64,000 bases of DNA from contig CAZDCD010000006.1 in the NCBI GenBank assembly GCA_964503885.1, forward strand, positions 1-64,000, written 5' to 3'. The stretch comes from CAZDCD01 sp964503885 (lineage in GTDB: Bacteria; Bacteroidota; Bacteroidia; Bacteroidales; UBA10428). Shown one piece after another: positions 28,493-38,054 of the stretch. Both the position numbers and the translations under genes were made by a program. Every line of letters starts with the position of its first letter. The first letter of the stretch is position 1. The notes under the pieces were generated by a model. That model was not told the DNA's origin. It was given only the letters and a program-made list of their open reading frames with translations, and searched no databases.

Positions 28493-30061
28493 ATGAAAAC
28501 CTTTAATTACGGGATCGATCACCTGACCACAGGAGTAGCTCTTGATCTTGCCCGCGACACGGTACGGGGAAAGATCAATAAAGCTGCAACTGGGAGAATT
28601 GAGCGGAGCAGGAATTTTATCCGCAAGATTGTCGAAAGCCGGAGGGTTCTTTATGGTGTGAATACGGGTTTTGGACCTTTATGTACTACAACAATTTCCA
28701 GAGACGAGATCAGGCACTTGCAGGTAAACATACTCAAAAGCCATAGTGTGGGTACAGGCTATCCTGTAACTGCCGAAACAGCCGCCCTCATGCTCATCCT
28801 TAAGCTTCACGCATTATGCCGGGGATATTCAGGGGTAGCTTTTTCAACCCTTGAACGAATTATGCTTTTTCTTGAAAAAAAGATCATACCCGTTGTTCCG
28901 TCACAGGGATCGGTCGGCGCTTCAGGCGATCTGGCACCGCTGGCTCATCTTTTTCTGCCTTTGATCGGCCTCGGAAAAGTTTATTACCGGGGTAAGATGA
29001 CAGATACCACGGAAGTATACCGTAAGGAAAACCTTCAGCCTCTTGAACTGGGTCCGAAAGAAGGGCTTGCCCTCATTAACGGTACCCAGTTTATAGCCGC
29101 CCTGGCAGTTAAGGTGCTGGAAAGGTTGCACAACTGCCTTGAAGCGGCTGACATCATCGGTGCCATGTCACTTGAATCGTCGCTGGGTTCCGTAAAACCA
29201 TTCCACCCCGAACTGCACCGGATAAGGCCATACGTGGGTGCACAACTCGTCGCGCACAGGCTCAGGGTTCTTCTCGAAGGATCGGAGATGGTGGACTCAC
29301 ACCAGAATTGCGACAGGGTACAGGATCCGTATTCAATGCGGTGTATTCCCCAGGTTCATGGTGCAACCCGCAATGCCTGGCTGCACTTGAAAGAAATGGT
29401 GCATATTGAACTCAATTCGGTTACCGATAATCCCATCGTTCTCGATGCCGAAAACACAATCAGCGGCGGGAATTTTCATGGCCAGCCGCTTGCACTTCCC
29501 TTAGATTACGCTGCATTTTCTGCCGCTGAGATCGGTAATATATCCGACCGGAGGACCTACCTTTTACTCGAAGGTAAGAATGGTTTGCCCATTCTGTTGA
29601 TGAAGAATACAGGCATCAATTCTGGTTTTATGATCCCGCAATATACTTCAGCGGCCCTCGTAAGCGAAAACAAATCGTTTTGTTTCCCGGCAAGCGCCGA
29701 CAGCATTCCCACCTCACTCGGACAGGAAGACCATATCAGTATGGGTCCCGTAAGCGCCCGTAAAGCACTCATGATCATTGATAACCTTGAAAAAATACTG
29801 GCGGTGGAACTCACCACCGCTGCACAGGCATTCGATTACAGGAGGCCGTTACGATCGGGTATGGTGCTTGAGGCATGCCACAACCTGGTGCGTTCCAGGA
29901 TCGATCATGTGGAAGAGGACCGTGTGTTTGCAGACGATATAGAGGCTGCAGCGGAATTGATACGAACCGGGAAACTGGTGAATACGGCCAACGAATTTGC
30001 ACACCGGGAAAAGATGAACTTAAACGGAGAATACGATGAACTATTCGGACTTTATAAGTAA
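28493..30061 (+). CDS. hutH: Histidine ammonia-lyase
   Basis: 522 residues; deaminates L-histidine to trans-urocanate, the first step of histidine catabolism. The self-forming MIO cofactor triad A143-S144-G145 is in GSVGASGDLAPLAHL, and Y54 in YGVNTGFG is the conserved N-terminal tyrosine. Other family segments (GLALINGTQFIAAL, QDPYSMRCIPQVHGA, TDNPIV, GNFHGQP) are intact. Length matches the family. It heads a four-gene operon and overlaps hutU by 26 bp, so co-translation is likely. A candidate promoter lies just upstream. Confidence 0.96.
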   Translation: MKTFNYGIDHLTTGVALDLARDTVRGKINKAATGRIERSRNFIRKIVESRRVLYGVNTGFGPLCTTTISRDEIRHLQVNILKSHSVGTGYPVTAETAALMLILKLHALCRGYSGVAFSTLERIMLFLEKKIIPVVPSQGSVGASGDLAPLAHLFLPLIGLGKVYYRGKMTDTTEVYRKENLQPLELGPKEGLALINGTQFIAALAVKVLERLHNCLEAADIIGAMSLESSLGSVKPFHPELHRIRPYVGAQLVAHRLRVLLEGSEMVDSHQNCDRVQDPYSMRCIPQVHGATRNAWLHLKEMVHIELNSVTDNPIVLDAENTISGGNFHGQPLALPLDYAAFSAAEIGNISDRRTYLLLEGKNGLPILLMKNTGINSGFMIPQYTSAALVSENKSFCFPASADSIPTSLGQEDHISMGPVSARKALMIIDNLEKILAVELTTAAQAFDYRRPLRSGMVLEACHNLVRSRIDHVEEDRVFADDIEAAAELIRTGKLVNTANEFAHREKMNLNGEYDELFGLYK

Positions 30062-31706
30062 ATACGCCGTTCATCCCAAATACAGGGCACCCCATGGTTC
30101 ACGGCTTCATGCCCGGTCGTGGCAGACAGAAGCCCCACTGCGTATGCTCCTGAATAACCTCGACAGCGAAGTGGCCGAAGATCCGGCACACCTGATCGTA
30201 TATGGGGGAACAGGACAGGCAGCCAGAAATATTGAGGCTGTCCGGGATATAATCAGGATTCTGCTGGAGCTTGATGATGAACACAGTCTTTTGATACAGT
30301 CGGGCAAGCCTGTGGGGATCGTCCGCACACATGTTGAAGCTCCGAGGGTACTGATCGCTAACAGTAACCTTGTGCCCGCATGGGCCAACTGGGATCATTT
30401 TGAGAAGCTGAAAGAGCGCGGGTTGATCATGTACGGTCAGATGACCGCAGGTAGCTGGATCTATATCGGAACACAGGGGATCTTACAGGGGACCTATGAA
30501 ACATTTGCAGAATGCGGAAAAAAATATTTCAACGGCGATTTGAGCCATAAACTATTAGTCTCAGGAGGTCTCGGCGGCATGGGCGGTGCACAGCCACTTG
30601 CAGCAACCATGGCAGGTGCAACATTTCTGGGCGTGGATGTTGATCCTGAAAAGATCAGTAAACGGCTGAAAACAGGATATTTGGACCGGATGACGGATGA
30701 TTATGATGACGCAAAAACCACGGTATTGCGGGCAAAGAAAAACGGTGAAGCAGTATCGGTCGGGTTGGTTGGCGATATCGGAGATACTCTGGAACGATTG
30801 CTTGCTGACGGTATTATCCCCGATGTGCTTACCGATCAGACATCGGCCCATGACCCGGTGCATGGTTATGTGCCAAACGGACTGACACTTCATGAAGCCC
30901 GTGAACTCAGAAAAACAGATCCTGTCCGATATAAACAGCGAGCCCTTAAGAGCATGGCCAGGCATGTTGGATTCGTGCTTGAGATGAAGAAAAGAGGGAG
31001 CATTACTTTTGACTACGGCAATAATCTCCGTGAATTTGCAAAACAGGGTGGGGAAGGCCATGCTTTTAATTACAACGGGTTTGTGCCCGAATTTATCCGT
31101 CCCTTATTTTGCGATGGTAAAGGTCCGTTCCGCTGGGTTGCTTTATCAGGTGATCCTAATGATATCAGAATAACCGATGAAGCATTGGTGAACGCCTTTC
31201 CGGAAAATTCCCGGCTGGTTATTTGGCTGCACGAAGCACAAAGAAAAGTAACTTTTCAGGGGTTGCCGAGCAGAATATGCTGGCTCGGGATGGGTGAGCG
31301 TGAAAAGGCCGGCTTAATCTTCAATGATCTTGTTAAAATCGGGAAAGTTAAGGCACCTATCGTGATCGGACGTGATCACCTCGACTGCGGATCGGTGGCA
31401 TCGCCAAACCGTGAGACTGAGGGAATGAAAGACGGATCGGATGCTGTTTCAGACTGGCCGTTGCTTAACCTGATGGCTAACACCGCGGGGGGTGCTACCT
31501 GGGTTTCTTTTCACCATGGTGGAGGCGTGGGGATCGGGTACTCGCAGCATGCCGGAATGGTGGTTGTTGCCGACGGAACGTCGCGGGCTGAGAAATGCCT
31601 CAGGCGTGTACTTTATAACGATCCTGCAACCGGAATATACCGCCATGCCGACGCAGGATATGAAAAGGCAGTCAATAACCTTGATAAGTTTCACTTAAAC
31701 CGGTAA
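30036..31706 (+). CDS. hutU: Urocanate hydratase
   Basis: 556 residues, the standard length; converts urocanate to 4-imidazolone-5-propionate using tightly bound NAD as an electrophile. Visible are YGGTGQAARNI near the N-terminus, the NAD-binding glycine-rich LLVSGGLGGMGGAQP, and the active-site Cys in RICWLGMGERE (C415, equivalent to C410 of the Pseudomonas enzyme). GRDHLDCGSVASPNRETEG is also typical. The ATG overlaps the end of hutH; hutI starts 4 bp after the stop. Confidence 0.96.
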   Translation: MNYSDFISKYAVHPKYRAPHGSRLHARSWQTEAPLRMLLNNLDSEVAEDPAHLIVYGGTGQAARNIEAVRDIIRILLELDDEHSLLIQSGKPVGIVRTHVEAPRVLIANSNLVPAWANWDHFEKLKERGLIMYGQMTAGSWIYIGTQGILQGTYETFAECGKKYFNGDLSHKLLVSGGLGGMGGAQPLAATMAGATFLGVDVDPEKISKRLKTGYLDRMTDDYDDAKTTVLRAKKNGEAVSVGLVGDIGDTLERLLADGIIPDVLTDQTSAHDPVHGYVPNGLTLHEARELRKTDPVRYKQRALKSMARHVGFVLEMKKRGSITFDYGNNLREFAKQGGEGHAFNYNGFVPEFIRPLFCDGKGPFRWVALSGDPNDIRITDEALVNAFPENSRLVIWLHEAQRKVTFQGLPSRICWLGMGEREKAGLIFNDLVKIGKVKAPIVIGRDHLDCGSVASPNRETEGMKDGSDAVSDWPLLNLMANTAGGATWVSFHHGGGVGIGYSQHAGMVVVADGTSRAEKCLRRVLYNDPATGIYRHADAGYEKAVNNLDKFHLNR

Positions 31707-31709
31707 CCC

Positions 31710-32972
31710 GTGAACAGAGATATACTTACCGGACCATTTACACAGTTGCTCAGTTTGGCCAACCTGCCGCCGAAAGGAAGCCTCAGGGATGAAATGCTGG
31801 AGATCATACCCCAGGCCGGAATACTCAGCAACGAAGGAGTGATTGTTGCTGTGGGCGATTTTGATGAACTGCATAGGAAGCATAAGGACACTACTGTTGA
31901 AGAGCTTACCGACGACTATGTGGCAATGCCCGGTTTTATCGATACGCATACCCATATCTGCTGGGCAGGGTCAAGAGCACAGGATTATACGCAACGCCTT
32001 GCAGGTAAATCATACATGCAGATTGCTGAAAGCGGAGGGGGGATATGGGAAACAGTGACAAAAACCCGGTTGGCAGGTCTCGATGAGTTAACTGTACTTA
32101 CCGTAAAAAGAGCCGGCAGGCATTTGTCGGACGGGGTAACGACTATTGAAGTGAAAAGCGGGTATGGCCTTACGGTAAAGGATGAACTGAAAATTTTACA
32201 GGCCATTCATGAAGCAAACATGCAGACAAAAGCCGATCTGGTGCCGACATGCCTTGCAGCCCACATCTGTCCAAAAGATTTTACAGGAACGCCGGGAGAA
32301 TACCTTGAAATGATACGCGATGAACTGCTCCCCGCTATGATCATGGAAAAATTGAGCAACAGGGTTGATATTTTTATCGAAAAATCGGCCTTTTCAGAGA
32401 CCGATGCAAGTCGTTTTCTTGAACCGGTCATTGATATGGGTCTGGATATCACTGTTCACGGTGATCAGTTCAGCACAGGCGGAAGCAGTATCGCAAAAAA
32501 ATATAAAGCACTGAGTGTCGACCACCTCGAAGCTTCAGGCGATAAGGAATTAAAGATGATCGCAGGCAGTGAAGTAGTTGCAGTGGCGCTGCCCGGGTCG
32601 TCCCTGGGCCTGGGACAACCTTTTACCCCGGCCAGGAAACTTCTCGATGCCGGAGCAAGCCTGGCCATTGCATCGGATTGGAACCCCGGTTCGGCACCGA
32701 TGGGCGACCTTCTTGTACAGGCTGCCCTGCTGGGAGTATTTGAAAAGCTGACTGTGGCTGAAACATTTGCTGCCATTACATGCCGGGCAGCCCGGGCGCT
32801 GAATGCCGGTGACAGGGGGACGCTGACTTCCGGAAAATTAGCGGATTTCATAGCATTTCCTTTTTCTGACTTCAGGGAAATCCTGTATAACCAGGGCAGG
32901 ATTAAACCTGTGTTATGCTGGAAAAAGGGTGAGCGCGTTGCAAATCAATTGAATACGGATCAATATGTATAA
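31710..32972 (+). CDS. hutI: Imidazolonepropionase
   Basis: 420 residues from a GTG start at 31710; no ATG gives the full N-terminal beta-sandwich, and hutU ends 4 bp before. It is an amidohydrolase that opens the imidazolone ring to give N-formimino-L-glutamate. Metal ligands H80 and H82 are in GFIDTHTHICWAG, the later His in ITVHGDQFS and the catalytic Asp in AIASDWNPGSAP. The C-terminal sequence TSGKLADFIAFPFSDFREILY is typical. It overlaps hutG by 8 bp. Confidence 0.95.
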   Translation: MNRDILTGPFTQLLSLANLPPKGSLRDEMLEIIPQAGILSNEGVIVAVGDFDELHRKHKDTTVEELTDDYVAMPGFIDTHTHICWAGSRAQDYTQRLAGKSYMQIAESGGGIWETVTKTRLAGLDELTVLTVKRAGRHLSDGVTTIEVKSGYGLTVKDELKILQAIHEANMQTKADLVPTCLAAHICPKDFTGTPGEYLEMIRDELLPAMIMEKLSNRVDIFIEKSAFSETDASRFLEPVIDMGLDITVHGDQFSTGGSSIAKKYKALSVDHLEASGDKELKMIAGSEVVAVALPGSSLGLGQPFTPARKLLDAGASLAIASDWNPGSAPMGDLLVQAALLGVFEKLTVAETFAAITCRAARALNAGDRGTLTSGKLADFIAFPFSDFREILYNQGRIKPVLCWKKGERVANQLNTDQYV

Positions 32973-33969
32973 AAAAGGTTCTGAAAAAAGCTGGACCGGA
33001 AGAACGGATGCGGAGGACGGGGTAAACGGAAGACGCTGGCATCAGATCATCAGGCCGGTGGATCTTGATGATGATGCTGTTGCCATTGCCAAAGATGACC
33101 GGTCGGAAATAGTATGTTTTTTAGGATACTGTATCGATGAAGGAGTCATCCGAAACCAGGGAAGGCCGGGATCGAAAGACGGCCCCGACGAAATCAGGAA
33201 GTACTGTGCAAATCATGCATGGCATCATGATCAGGAAAATCCCGGATTGGTTGACGGAGGAAATATTTATTGCGAAGAGGGTAAATTAGAAGATTCGCAA
33301 GAGGAATTCGCAGTGAAGATCGGTCACCTTTTGCAGAAAGGAATATTTCCGGTGACCTTCGGGGGCGGGCATGACATTGCATGGGCTGATTTTCTGGGAA
33401 TGCAGAGAGCTCACGGTAAAAGTCTGAAGAAAACGGGGATTATTAGTTATGACGCACATTTCGACCTGCGCGAACCGGCCAGGGGACCGAACTCCGGCAC
33501 AGCGTTTTACCAGATGGCGGAATGGTGCCGGAAGAAAAATCTGCCTTTCAACTATCTGTGTTTGGGAATACAGCCGCAGTCAAATACCCGGTTATTGTTT
33601 GACAGGGCAGGGGAACTGAATGTAACATTTCTGCCGGCCGGGGCAATGACCTCCGGAAACCTGCCAAATATTTTGAATGCGATCAATAACCTGGCTAAAG
33701 AAGTGGATGAGATCTACCTTACCATATGCCTCGACGTGTTTGACAGTTCCGTTGCGCCGGGAGTAAGCGCCCCTTCCGTTGCCGGTCTTTCAGCCGGATT
33801 TGTGGCTGAAATCATTCACCGGATAATGGAAACCGGTAAAGTTGTGGTATGCAGTATTGCCGAACTGAACCCGCTGTACGATACCGATAATAAAACCGCC
33901 AGGCTGGCGGCTTTTATCTTATATACTATCGTAGAAGAGATTTACAAAACGAAAACTGTGCGAACATGA
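32965..33969 (+). CDS. hutG: Formimidoylglutamase (arginase family)
   Basis: 334 residues of the arginase/ureohydrolase fold; hydrolyses N-formiminoglutamate to glutamate and formamide with a binuclear Mn centre. Metal-ligand motifs are GGGHDIAW, SYDAHFDLRE and CLDVFDSSVAPGVSAPS, in the spacing of HutG. Its place as the last gene of hutHUIG supports formimidoylglutamase rather than arginase or agmatinase. This gives the one-step formamide-releasing route; no formimidoyltransferase (FtcD) or FchA gene is in the operon. Confidence 0.93.
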   Translation: MYKKGSEKSWTGRTDAEDGVNGRRWHQIIRPVDLDDDAVAIAKDDRSEIVCFLGYCIDEGVIRNQGRPGSKDGPDEIRKYCANHAWHHDQENPGLVDGGNIYCEEGKLEDSQEEFAVKIGHLLQKGIFPVTFGGGHDIAWADFLGMQRAHGKSLKKTGIISYDAHFDLREPARGPNSGTAFYQMAEWCRKKNLPFNYLCLGIQPQSNTRLLFDRAGELNVTFLPAGAMTSGNLPNILNAINNLAKEVDEIYLTICLDVFDSSVAPGVSAPSVAGLSAGFVAEIIHRIMETGKVVVCSIAELNPLYDTDNKTARLAAFILYTIVEEIYKTKTVRT

Positions 33970-34153
33970 TGATGCTTGGTTGTCTGGCCGAATGGTCCCG
34001 GCGCTTCGGTCGGGATAAAATAGTCCAGTGCTTCAGGCCGGCCTGACAATGATCAGAATGAATATCGCTTTACAATCTTTTTTATTCAGGGCAGAGGCAA
34101 ACCATGACACAGAAATGCGATCACATTCCAATAAAGTATTTCTTAATCGCATC
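33970..34153. other. Convergent intergenic region with hairpins
   Basis: The hut operon and the minus-strand 34154 gene converge here. A TCCCG / CGGGA hairpin near 34000 and the palindrome CAGGCCGGCCTG near 34040 could take part in termination, but neither is followed by a T run. Confidence 0.35.
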
Positions 34154-34495
34154 CTAAAGGAGTCCTGCATTCAGCAGTTTTGAAAGCAATGAAATCAATG
34201 CTGCGACTTTTGCCGATACGTTTTCAATTTTTTTCGATATTGAGCCAAGTTTTTCGGCTGATTCCCTGATCTGTTTCGTGAGTTCTTTAAGGTCAGCTGC
34301 ATCGGAATTCAGCATTTCCACAAGGTCTTTCCCGAGTTGTTTTACCAGGGAACTTTCCATATCTTTTAGCTTTCCGGATGTTTTCTGCAGGACAATCCGT
34401 TCATCATGGGTCAGGGCCATATTATCCAGTGCTTTCAGGATTGCTTTCTGGGCAGTATGGATTTCTTTCAGCGTTTTTGTTGTCTCCGGTAACAT
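34154..34495 (-). CDS. Small coiled-coil protein, partner of the upstream lipoprotein
   Basis: 113 residues without a signal peptide, almost wholly helical with heptad repeats (TLKEIHTAQKAILKALDNM, KLKDMESSLVKQLGKDLVEM, LKELTKQIRESAEKLGSI) and a hydrophobic tail (SAKVAALISLLSKLLNAGLL) that may insert in or lie on a membrane. Its ATG is 3 bp after the stop of a lipoprotein gene whose C-terminal part is also helical, so the two are very likely translated together and may interact. I do not recognise the family. Confidence 0.7.
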   Translation of the reverse strand: MLPETTKTLKEIHTAQKAILKALDNMALTHDERIVLQKTSGKLKDMESSLVKQLGKDLVEMLNSDAADLKELTKQIRESAEKLGSISKKIENVSAKVAALISLLSKLLNAGLL

Positions 34496-34498
34496 GGA

Positions 34499-35449
34499 TT
34501 ATTGTTTAGCATTATTGATCTCGGATAGTATAGATTTCATAGTTTTCATCTCTTCATAAAACCCCTGAAGCTCTTTTATTGTCTCTTTACCTGTTTTACG
34601 TTTCTTCAGCTCTTCATTAAGCTTGCCGTGTGCTTTCCGCAGCGCCCTGGTTGCGCTTATTGTCTGTCTTCGCAACGCACTCAGATCATCAAGCCTGCTC
34701 ATCAGTTCCACATATTTCGTGTCGCTTTCCAAAGGAGGCAATTGGTTTTTGGAAAGCACCGATGTCAGGTACATCCCGTATTCCTCTTTGAGGTCGGTTT
34801 TCTGGTTGGCAATCAGGTCTTTCAGTCCAAGTGAATCGCTGGCAGAAGCAATATATATTTTCTTCTCCAGAAATGCCAGCAGATTACCGGTCATTATTTC
34901 AATCAGCGTGTCGCCGCGGGCGACATATTTCTTTATTTCCCCGGCCTGCCTTGACCGGATATAATGCCTGCCACCAAATGCAATCAATTCGCCTGCAGCC
35001 TTTCCAATTCCGGCCGGAATCTTATGAATCCCTTCAATAGTATTGTAAACAGTTATCAGCGAATCGATCCCGATCCCAAAAGCTGCGGATTGCTTCTCAA
35101 GATCCTTACCGGGTGTTTCTGATGAAAGCAGCATGAGGGCCTGCGCGTATTTATCGATGATTTTGAACGAAATGTCAACCTTTCCCGATAAGGAATAATC
35201 CGACCTGATTTCAGTATAAATCCTGTCGAGTCGTTGAATATGCTGTTCACGGTCAATCAGTGAATTGGCATAGAATATCCTGCTTTCTTTTTTGATGAGC
35301 GCCAGCTCGGTAATGATCCTATCGGGAAAAGCCGAGAAATTCTGACAGGTTTCCGAAAACCGGTTTACGGAATCGATCTGTGTCCGGGTCAGTGATGCAC
35401 AGCCTGAGAACAATAGTGCAGCAATCAGCCACAGCGTTGGTTTATTCAT
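34499..35449 (-). CDS. Helical lipoprotein of unknown function
   Basis: 316 residues from the ATG at 35449. A GTG at 35572 would add 41 residues ahead of the signal peptide and is unlikely. The lipobox LLFSGC gives acylation of Cys near residue 16. The mature part is alpha-helical (FSETCQNFSAFPDRIITELA, LIDREQHIQRLDRIYTEIRS, and a C-terminal coiled coil LRKAHGKLNEELKKRKTG). No catalytic motif is visible. It forms a two-gene unit with the 34154 coiled-coil gene. Location is probably periplasmic face of inner or outer membrane. Confidence 0.75.
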   Translation of the reverse strand: MNKPTLWLIAALLFSGCASLTRTQIDSVNRFSETCQNFSAFPDRIITELALIKKESRIFYANSLIDREQHIQRLDRIYTEIRSDYSLSGKVDISFKIIDKYAQALMLLSSETPGKDLEKQSAAFGIGIDSLITVYNTIEGIHKIPAGIGKAAGELIAFGGRHYIRSRQAGEIKKYVARGDTLIEIMTGNLLAFLEKKIYIASASDSLGLKDLIANQKTDLKEEYGMYLTSVLSKNQLPPLESDTKYVELMSRLDDLSALRRQTISATRALRKAHGKLNEELKKRKTGKETIKELQGFYEEMKTMKSILSEINNAKQ

Positions 35450-36195
35450 TCGGTTGGTTGTTGGTATGCTGTATTCGTTTTTCCCCGTTTGCAGAGAAAC
35501 AGGGCAGGCTTTAACCTTTCTGATAATTAAACAAAAATGGGAACAATCTGTGAAGAGTTGCTCCCATTTCACATTAAAAAAACCGTAGTTTAGTTAAGTG
35601 CCAGGTTACTGTTATTCTGGCCGGCTGTATATAGGCCAGTAGTCTGATATACAACCCTAAGCGTTCAGGAGTTGCCTGTTACGGCAAGTTCATTCTGCTG
35701 TCCTTTCGGTATTCCCTGGAGATTACCTTCCGGGACGAAGTGTTATCGGGAACTTTTTTTGTTACATTTCCGAAGATTTGCATACATCCAAAGTGAAACG
35801 TCCCGGATCTGAGATCCGTTGTGTTTCCTGAAAACTTACCGAAACCGTAGTCTCTGTGTATTTTCAGTCCTTAAACTCAGTCTCTGAAAGAACGACTAGC
35901 GGCTTTCATCGATCTGCCGGATTTGGAGTTTCCTCTACTTCCGGACTTCGGCTCTTTCTGATGTGAGATCCGGAGATCATTTGAAACAAGTCCTGCCTCA
36001 GTTAAGAGATCTTCATCATTTCCACATCATACGAGCAACCCTTTATCGCTCACCTGATGAATCAAATATACATCAAAATTCTCCCGGGAGAATGGTTTTT
36101 GGACTGAAACTATGAACCCGATTTCCACATGAGTTATGAACAATTGTTAATAATTCATGTGTGTCGCAGTTAGATGGTCCTTCAGGGAAATCCTG
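35450..36195. other. Long intergenic region with short palindromes
   Basis: About 750 bp without an accepted gene. It holds a CTGGCC / GGCCAG pair near 35620 and the 15-bp palindrome CGGATCTGAGATCCG near 35804. On the minus strand around 35880-36030 a 49-codon frame (DLLTEAGLVSNDLRISHQKE and a Ser/Arg-rich tail ending at a TGA) looks protein-like, but it has no start codon. Confidence 0.4.
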
Positions 36196-36504
36196 TTATC
36201 TTCGCACTTTGTTCATAAGGTAACTCACCAGTGGGCGCAACGACTCAGGCATAACACTTTCCTGCAATTCAAATTCATATTCTATGCCGTTCATTTCAAC
36301 GGTGAGGTGGTACCCGAACTGATCGGGTACCGCCCTTTTCTCTGAGGGTTGGATCTTCAGGTCAGGTAACCGTGCATTATTCAGCATCAGCACTAGTTCA
36401 TCGGCTTCCTGCTCTGACAGATCATCACTATTTATCCTGGCTTTCATCGGAATTCCCGTAAAACCGCCGTACCGCTCAAAATATATCTGCACGTTGTTAT
36501 CCAT
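36196..36504 (-). CDS. Emfourin-like protease inhibitor
   Basis: 102 residues, cytoplasmic. The N-terminus IYFERYGGFTGIPMKARIN and the middle FGYHLTVEMNGIEYEFELQES match emfourin, the protein inhibitor of the M4 peptidase protealysin of Serratia. Emfourin genes typically sit beside a protealysin-like gene, and here the M4 peptidase gene ends 33 bp upstream on the same strand. I infer that it binds and silences that peptidase inside the producing cell. The ATG at 36504 is the only sensible start. Confidence 0.85.
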   Translation of the reverse strand: MDNNVQIYFERYGGFTGIPMKARINSDDLSEQEADELVLMLNNARLPDLKIQPSEKRAVPDQFGYHLTVEMNGIEYEFELQESVMPESLRPLVSYLMNKVRR

Positions 36505-36536
36505 GCTATGTTTAATTTGTATCTATTGAAAGGCAA

Positions 36537-37664
36537 TCAGGATTTACGACCGAAAAGGCTGCCGAAAAACCTGCCGAAGCATCCCTGTCTGGCTCCTGAA
36601 TTGATGGTTATTCCAACCGCTTCCCAGCCTTTTTTTACGGCCAGTTGTTCGGCACTGTTCTTACCAAAAAGATCGCCGGCTACCTGAAAGGTCATATTTG
36701 CAGCTTCCTGAAAATCAGACCGTTCTTTTAATTTGTTGGTTAATGTGATGTACCAGATCTTTCCTGCTTTTTCCCATGCATGGCCGCCTATTTCCATGGC
36801 CACGGTATAAAATGCACGATTGGGTATCCCTGAGTTGATATGCACTCCGCCGTTATCCGCAGAAGTCTGCACATAATCTTTCATATGACCGGGTTGAGGA
36901 TCTTTGCCCAGCAAAGGATCATCGTAAGCCGTTCCGGGTTCTTTCATTGAGCGGATAGCTGTGCCGTTCACCCGTGATGTAAACAATCCTTCACCGATGA
37001 GCCAGTTGGCTTCAGCTGCTGTCTGATCCAGATAGCGCTGCTTTACAAGCGATCCGAATACATCGGAAAATGATTCGTTCAGAGCACCCGGCTGATCCGA
37101 ATATGCCAGGCTGGCTTCATACTCTGTAACGCCGTGTGTAAGTTCGTGACCGATAATATCGATGGCGATTGTAAACCGGTTGAACAACCGTTCCGGTTCA
37201 GGCATATCTTCATCACCATCGCCGTAAACCATCTGTTCACCATCCCAGAATGCATTGTCATACCCTTCCATGTAATGTACAGAAGATATCAGGTCCATAC
37301 CTTTGCCGTCGATAGAATCCCTGTCAAACACTGTTTTGTAAAGGTCGTAGGTTTGACCGGCGCCCTCATACGCTTCATCTGCCGCCTTGTCACTGGTTTC
37401 TCCCTGGCCTTCCTTTCTCACCAATTTACCGGGCAGGTCTGATTTGAAAAGAGCATCATAGATCAGCCTGTTTTTTCCGGCCAGAGCTGTCGGAGTCAGC
37501 TTTGCTTTCAGTCTCCCGAGTGATTGTCGCCTTCCCCTTATTTCAACGGAAAGTGTACGCGTTTTCAATGCTTTATCTTTTTGGACAGGACTACCGCTCT
37601 CAATTATCTTTTCAATGATATACGGCGGTGTAATACAATAAATGCAGTTACAATGTTTGTTCAT
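36537..37664 (-). CDS. Protealysin-like M4 family metallopeptidase
   Basis: 375 residues, zinc endopeptidase of the thermolysin family. The zinc site is H173-E-x-x-H177 in GHELTHGVTEYE, with third ligand E197 in GALNESFSDVFG; VHINSGIPNRAFY carries the C-terminal catalytic region. There is no signal peptide; the N-terminus (CNCIYCITPPYIIEKIIESG) is the short protealysin-type propeptide with the PPY-like cleavage-control motif, here preceded by an unusual three-Cys cluster. The C-terminus ends in a short basic, Phe-rich tail (GCFGRFFGSLFGRKS) beyond the usual domain. The emfourin-like gene follows in the same operon. Confidence 0.92.
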   Translation of the reverse strand: MNKHCNCIYCITPPYIIEKIIESGSPVQKDKALKTRTLSVEIRGRRQSLGRLKAKLTPTALAGKNRLIYDALFKSDLPGKLVRKEGQGETSDKAADEAYEGAGQTYDLYKTVFDRDSIDGKGMDLISSVHYMEGYDNAFWDGEQMVYGDGDEDMPEPERLFNRFTIAIDIIGHELTHGVTEYEASLAYSDQPGALNESFSDVFGSLVKQRYLDQTAAEANWLIGEGLFTSRVNGTAIRSMKEPGTAYDDPLLGKDPQPGHMKDYVQTSADNGGVHINSGIPNRAFYTVAMEIGGHAWEKAGKIWYITLTNKLKERSDFQEAANMTFQVAGDLFGKNSAEQLAVKKGWEAVGITINSGARQGCFGRFFGSLFGRKS

Positions 37665-38054
37665 AATTTGGTTGGTTTAGGATTAATATATGTTGTAAAT
37701 AATGAATATATTCCGGCAGAATTATGAAGATGATTTTACAAAATTCAGGCTTAAATACTATGAACATGCCCAAGATAATAAAGAGCTAAATTATTGAAAT
37801 GTTATGAATCACGGATAGATAATTACCCTTTTATTTGTTTTTCTGCAATAATTCCAAATTCCTGTTTCATAACAAACCGTTGATAACAATTCATAAAAAA
37901 CCGAAATTTGATACCTTGACAATTAACACTGCATTTCCGGGCAACCGCTGTACATTGGTTCTTTTTTTATGCATTGAAGGTGTTGACGGGGCAGACTGAA
38001 TACCAAATGTCCCGGTGTTTGCTTACTTTTGTAAATTATTGAAAAGAACATACC
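37665..38054. other. Divergent intergenic region
   Basis: AT-rich 390 bp between the minus-strand M4 gene and the plus-strand YcxB-like gene, expected to hold both promoters. TACTTTTG (38024-38031) fits the -7 box of the plus-strand gene 24 bp before its ATG; no good -33 box is seen. No gene is visible. Confidence 0.4.

Noticed and set aside
35880..36030. Minus-strand 49-codon frame with a Ser/Arg-rich end
   Set aside because: No start codon of any usual type and no match that I recognise; kept only as a note in the intergenic entry.
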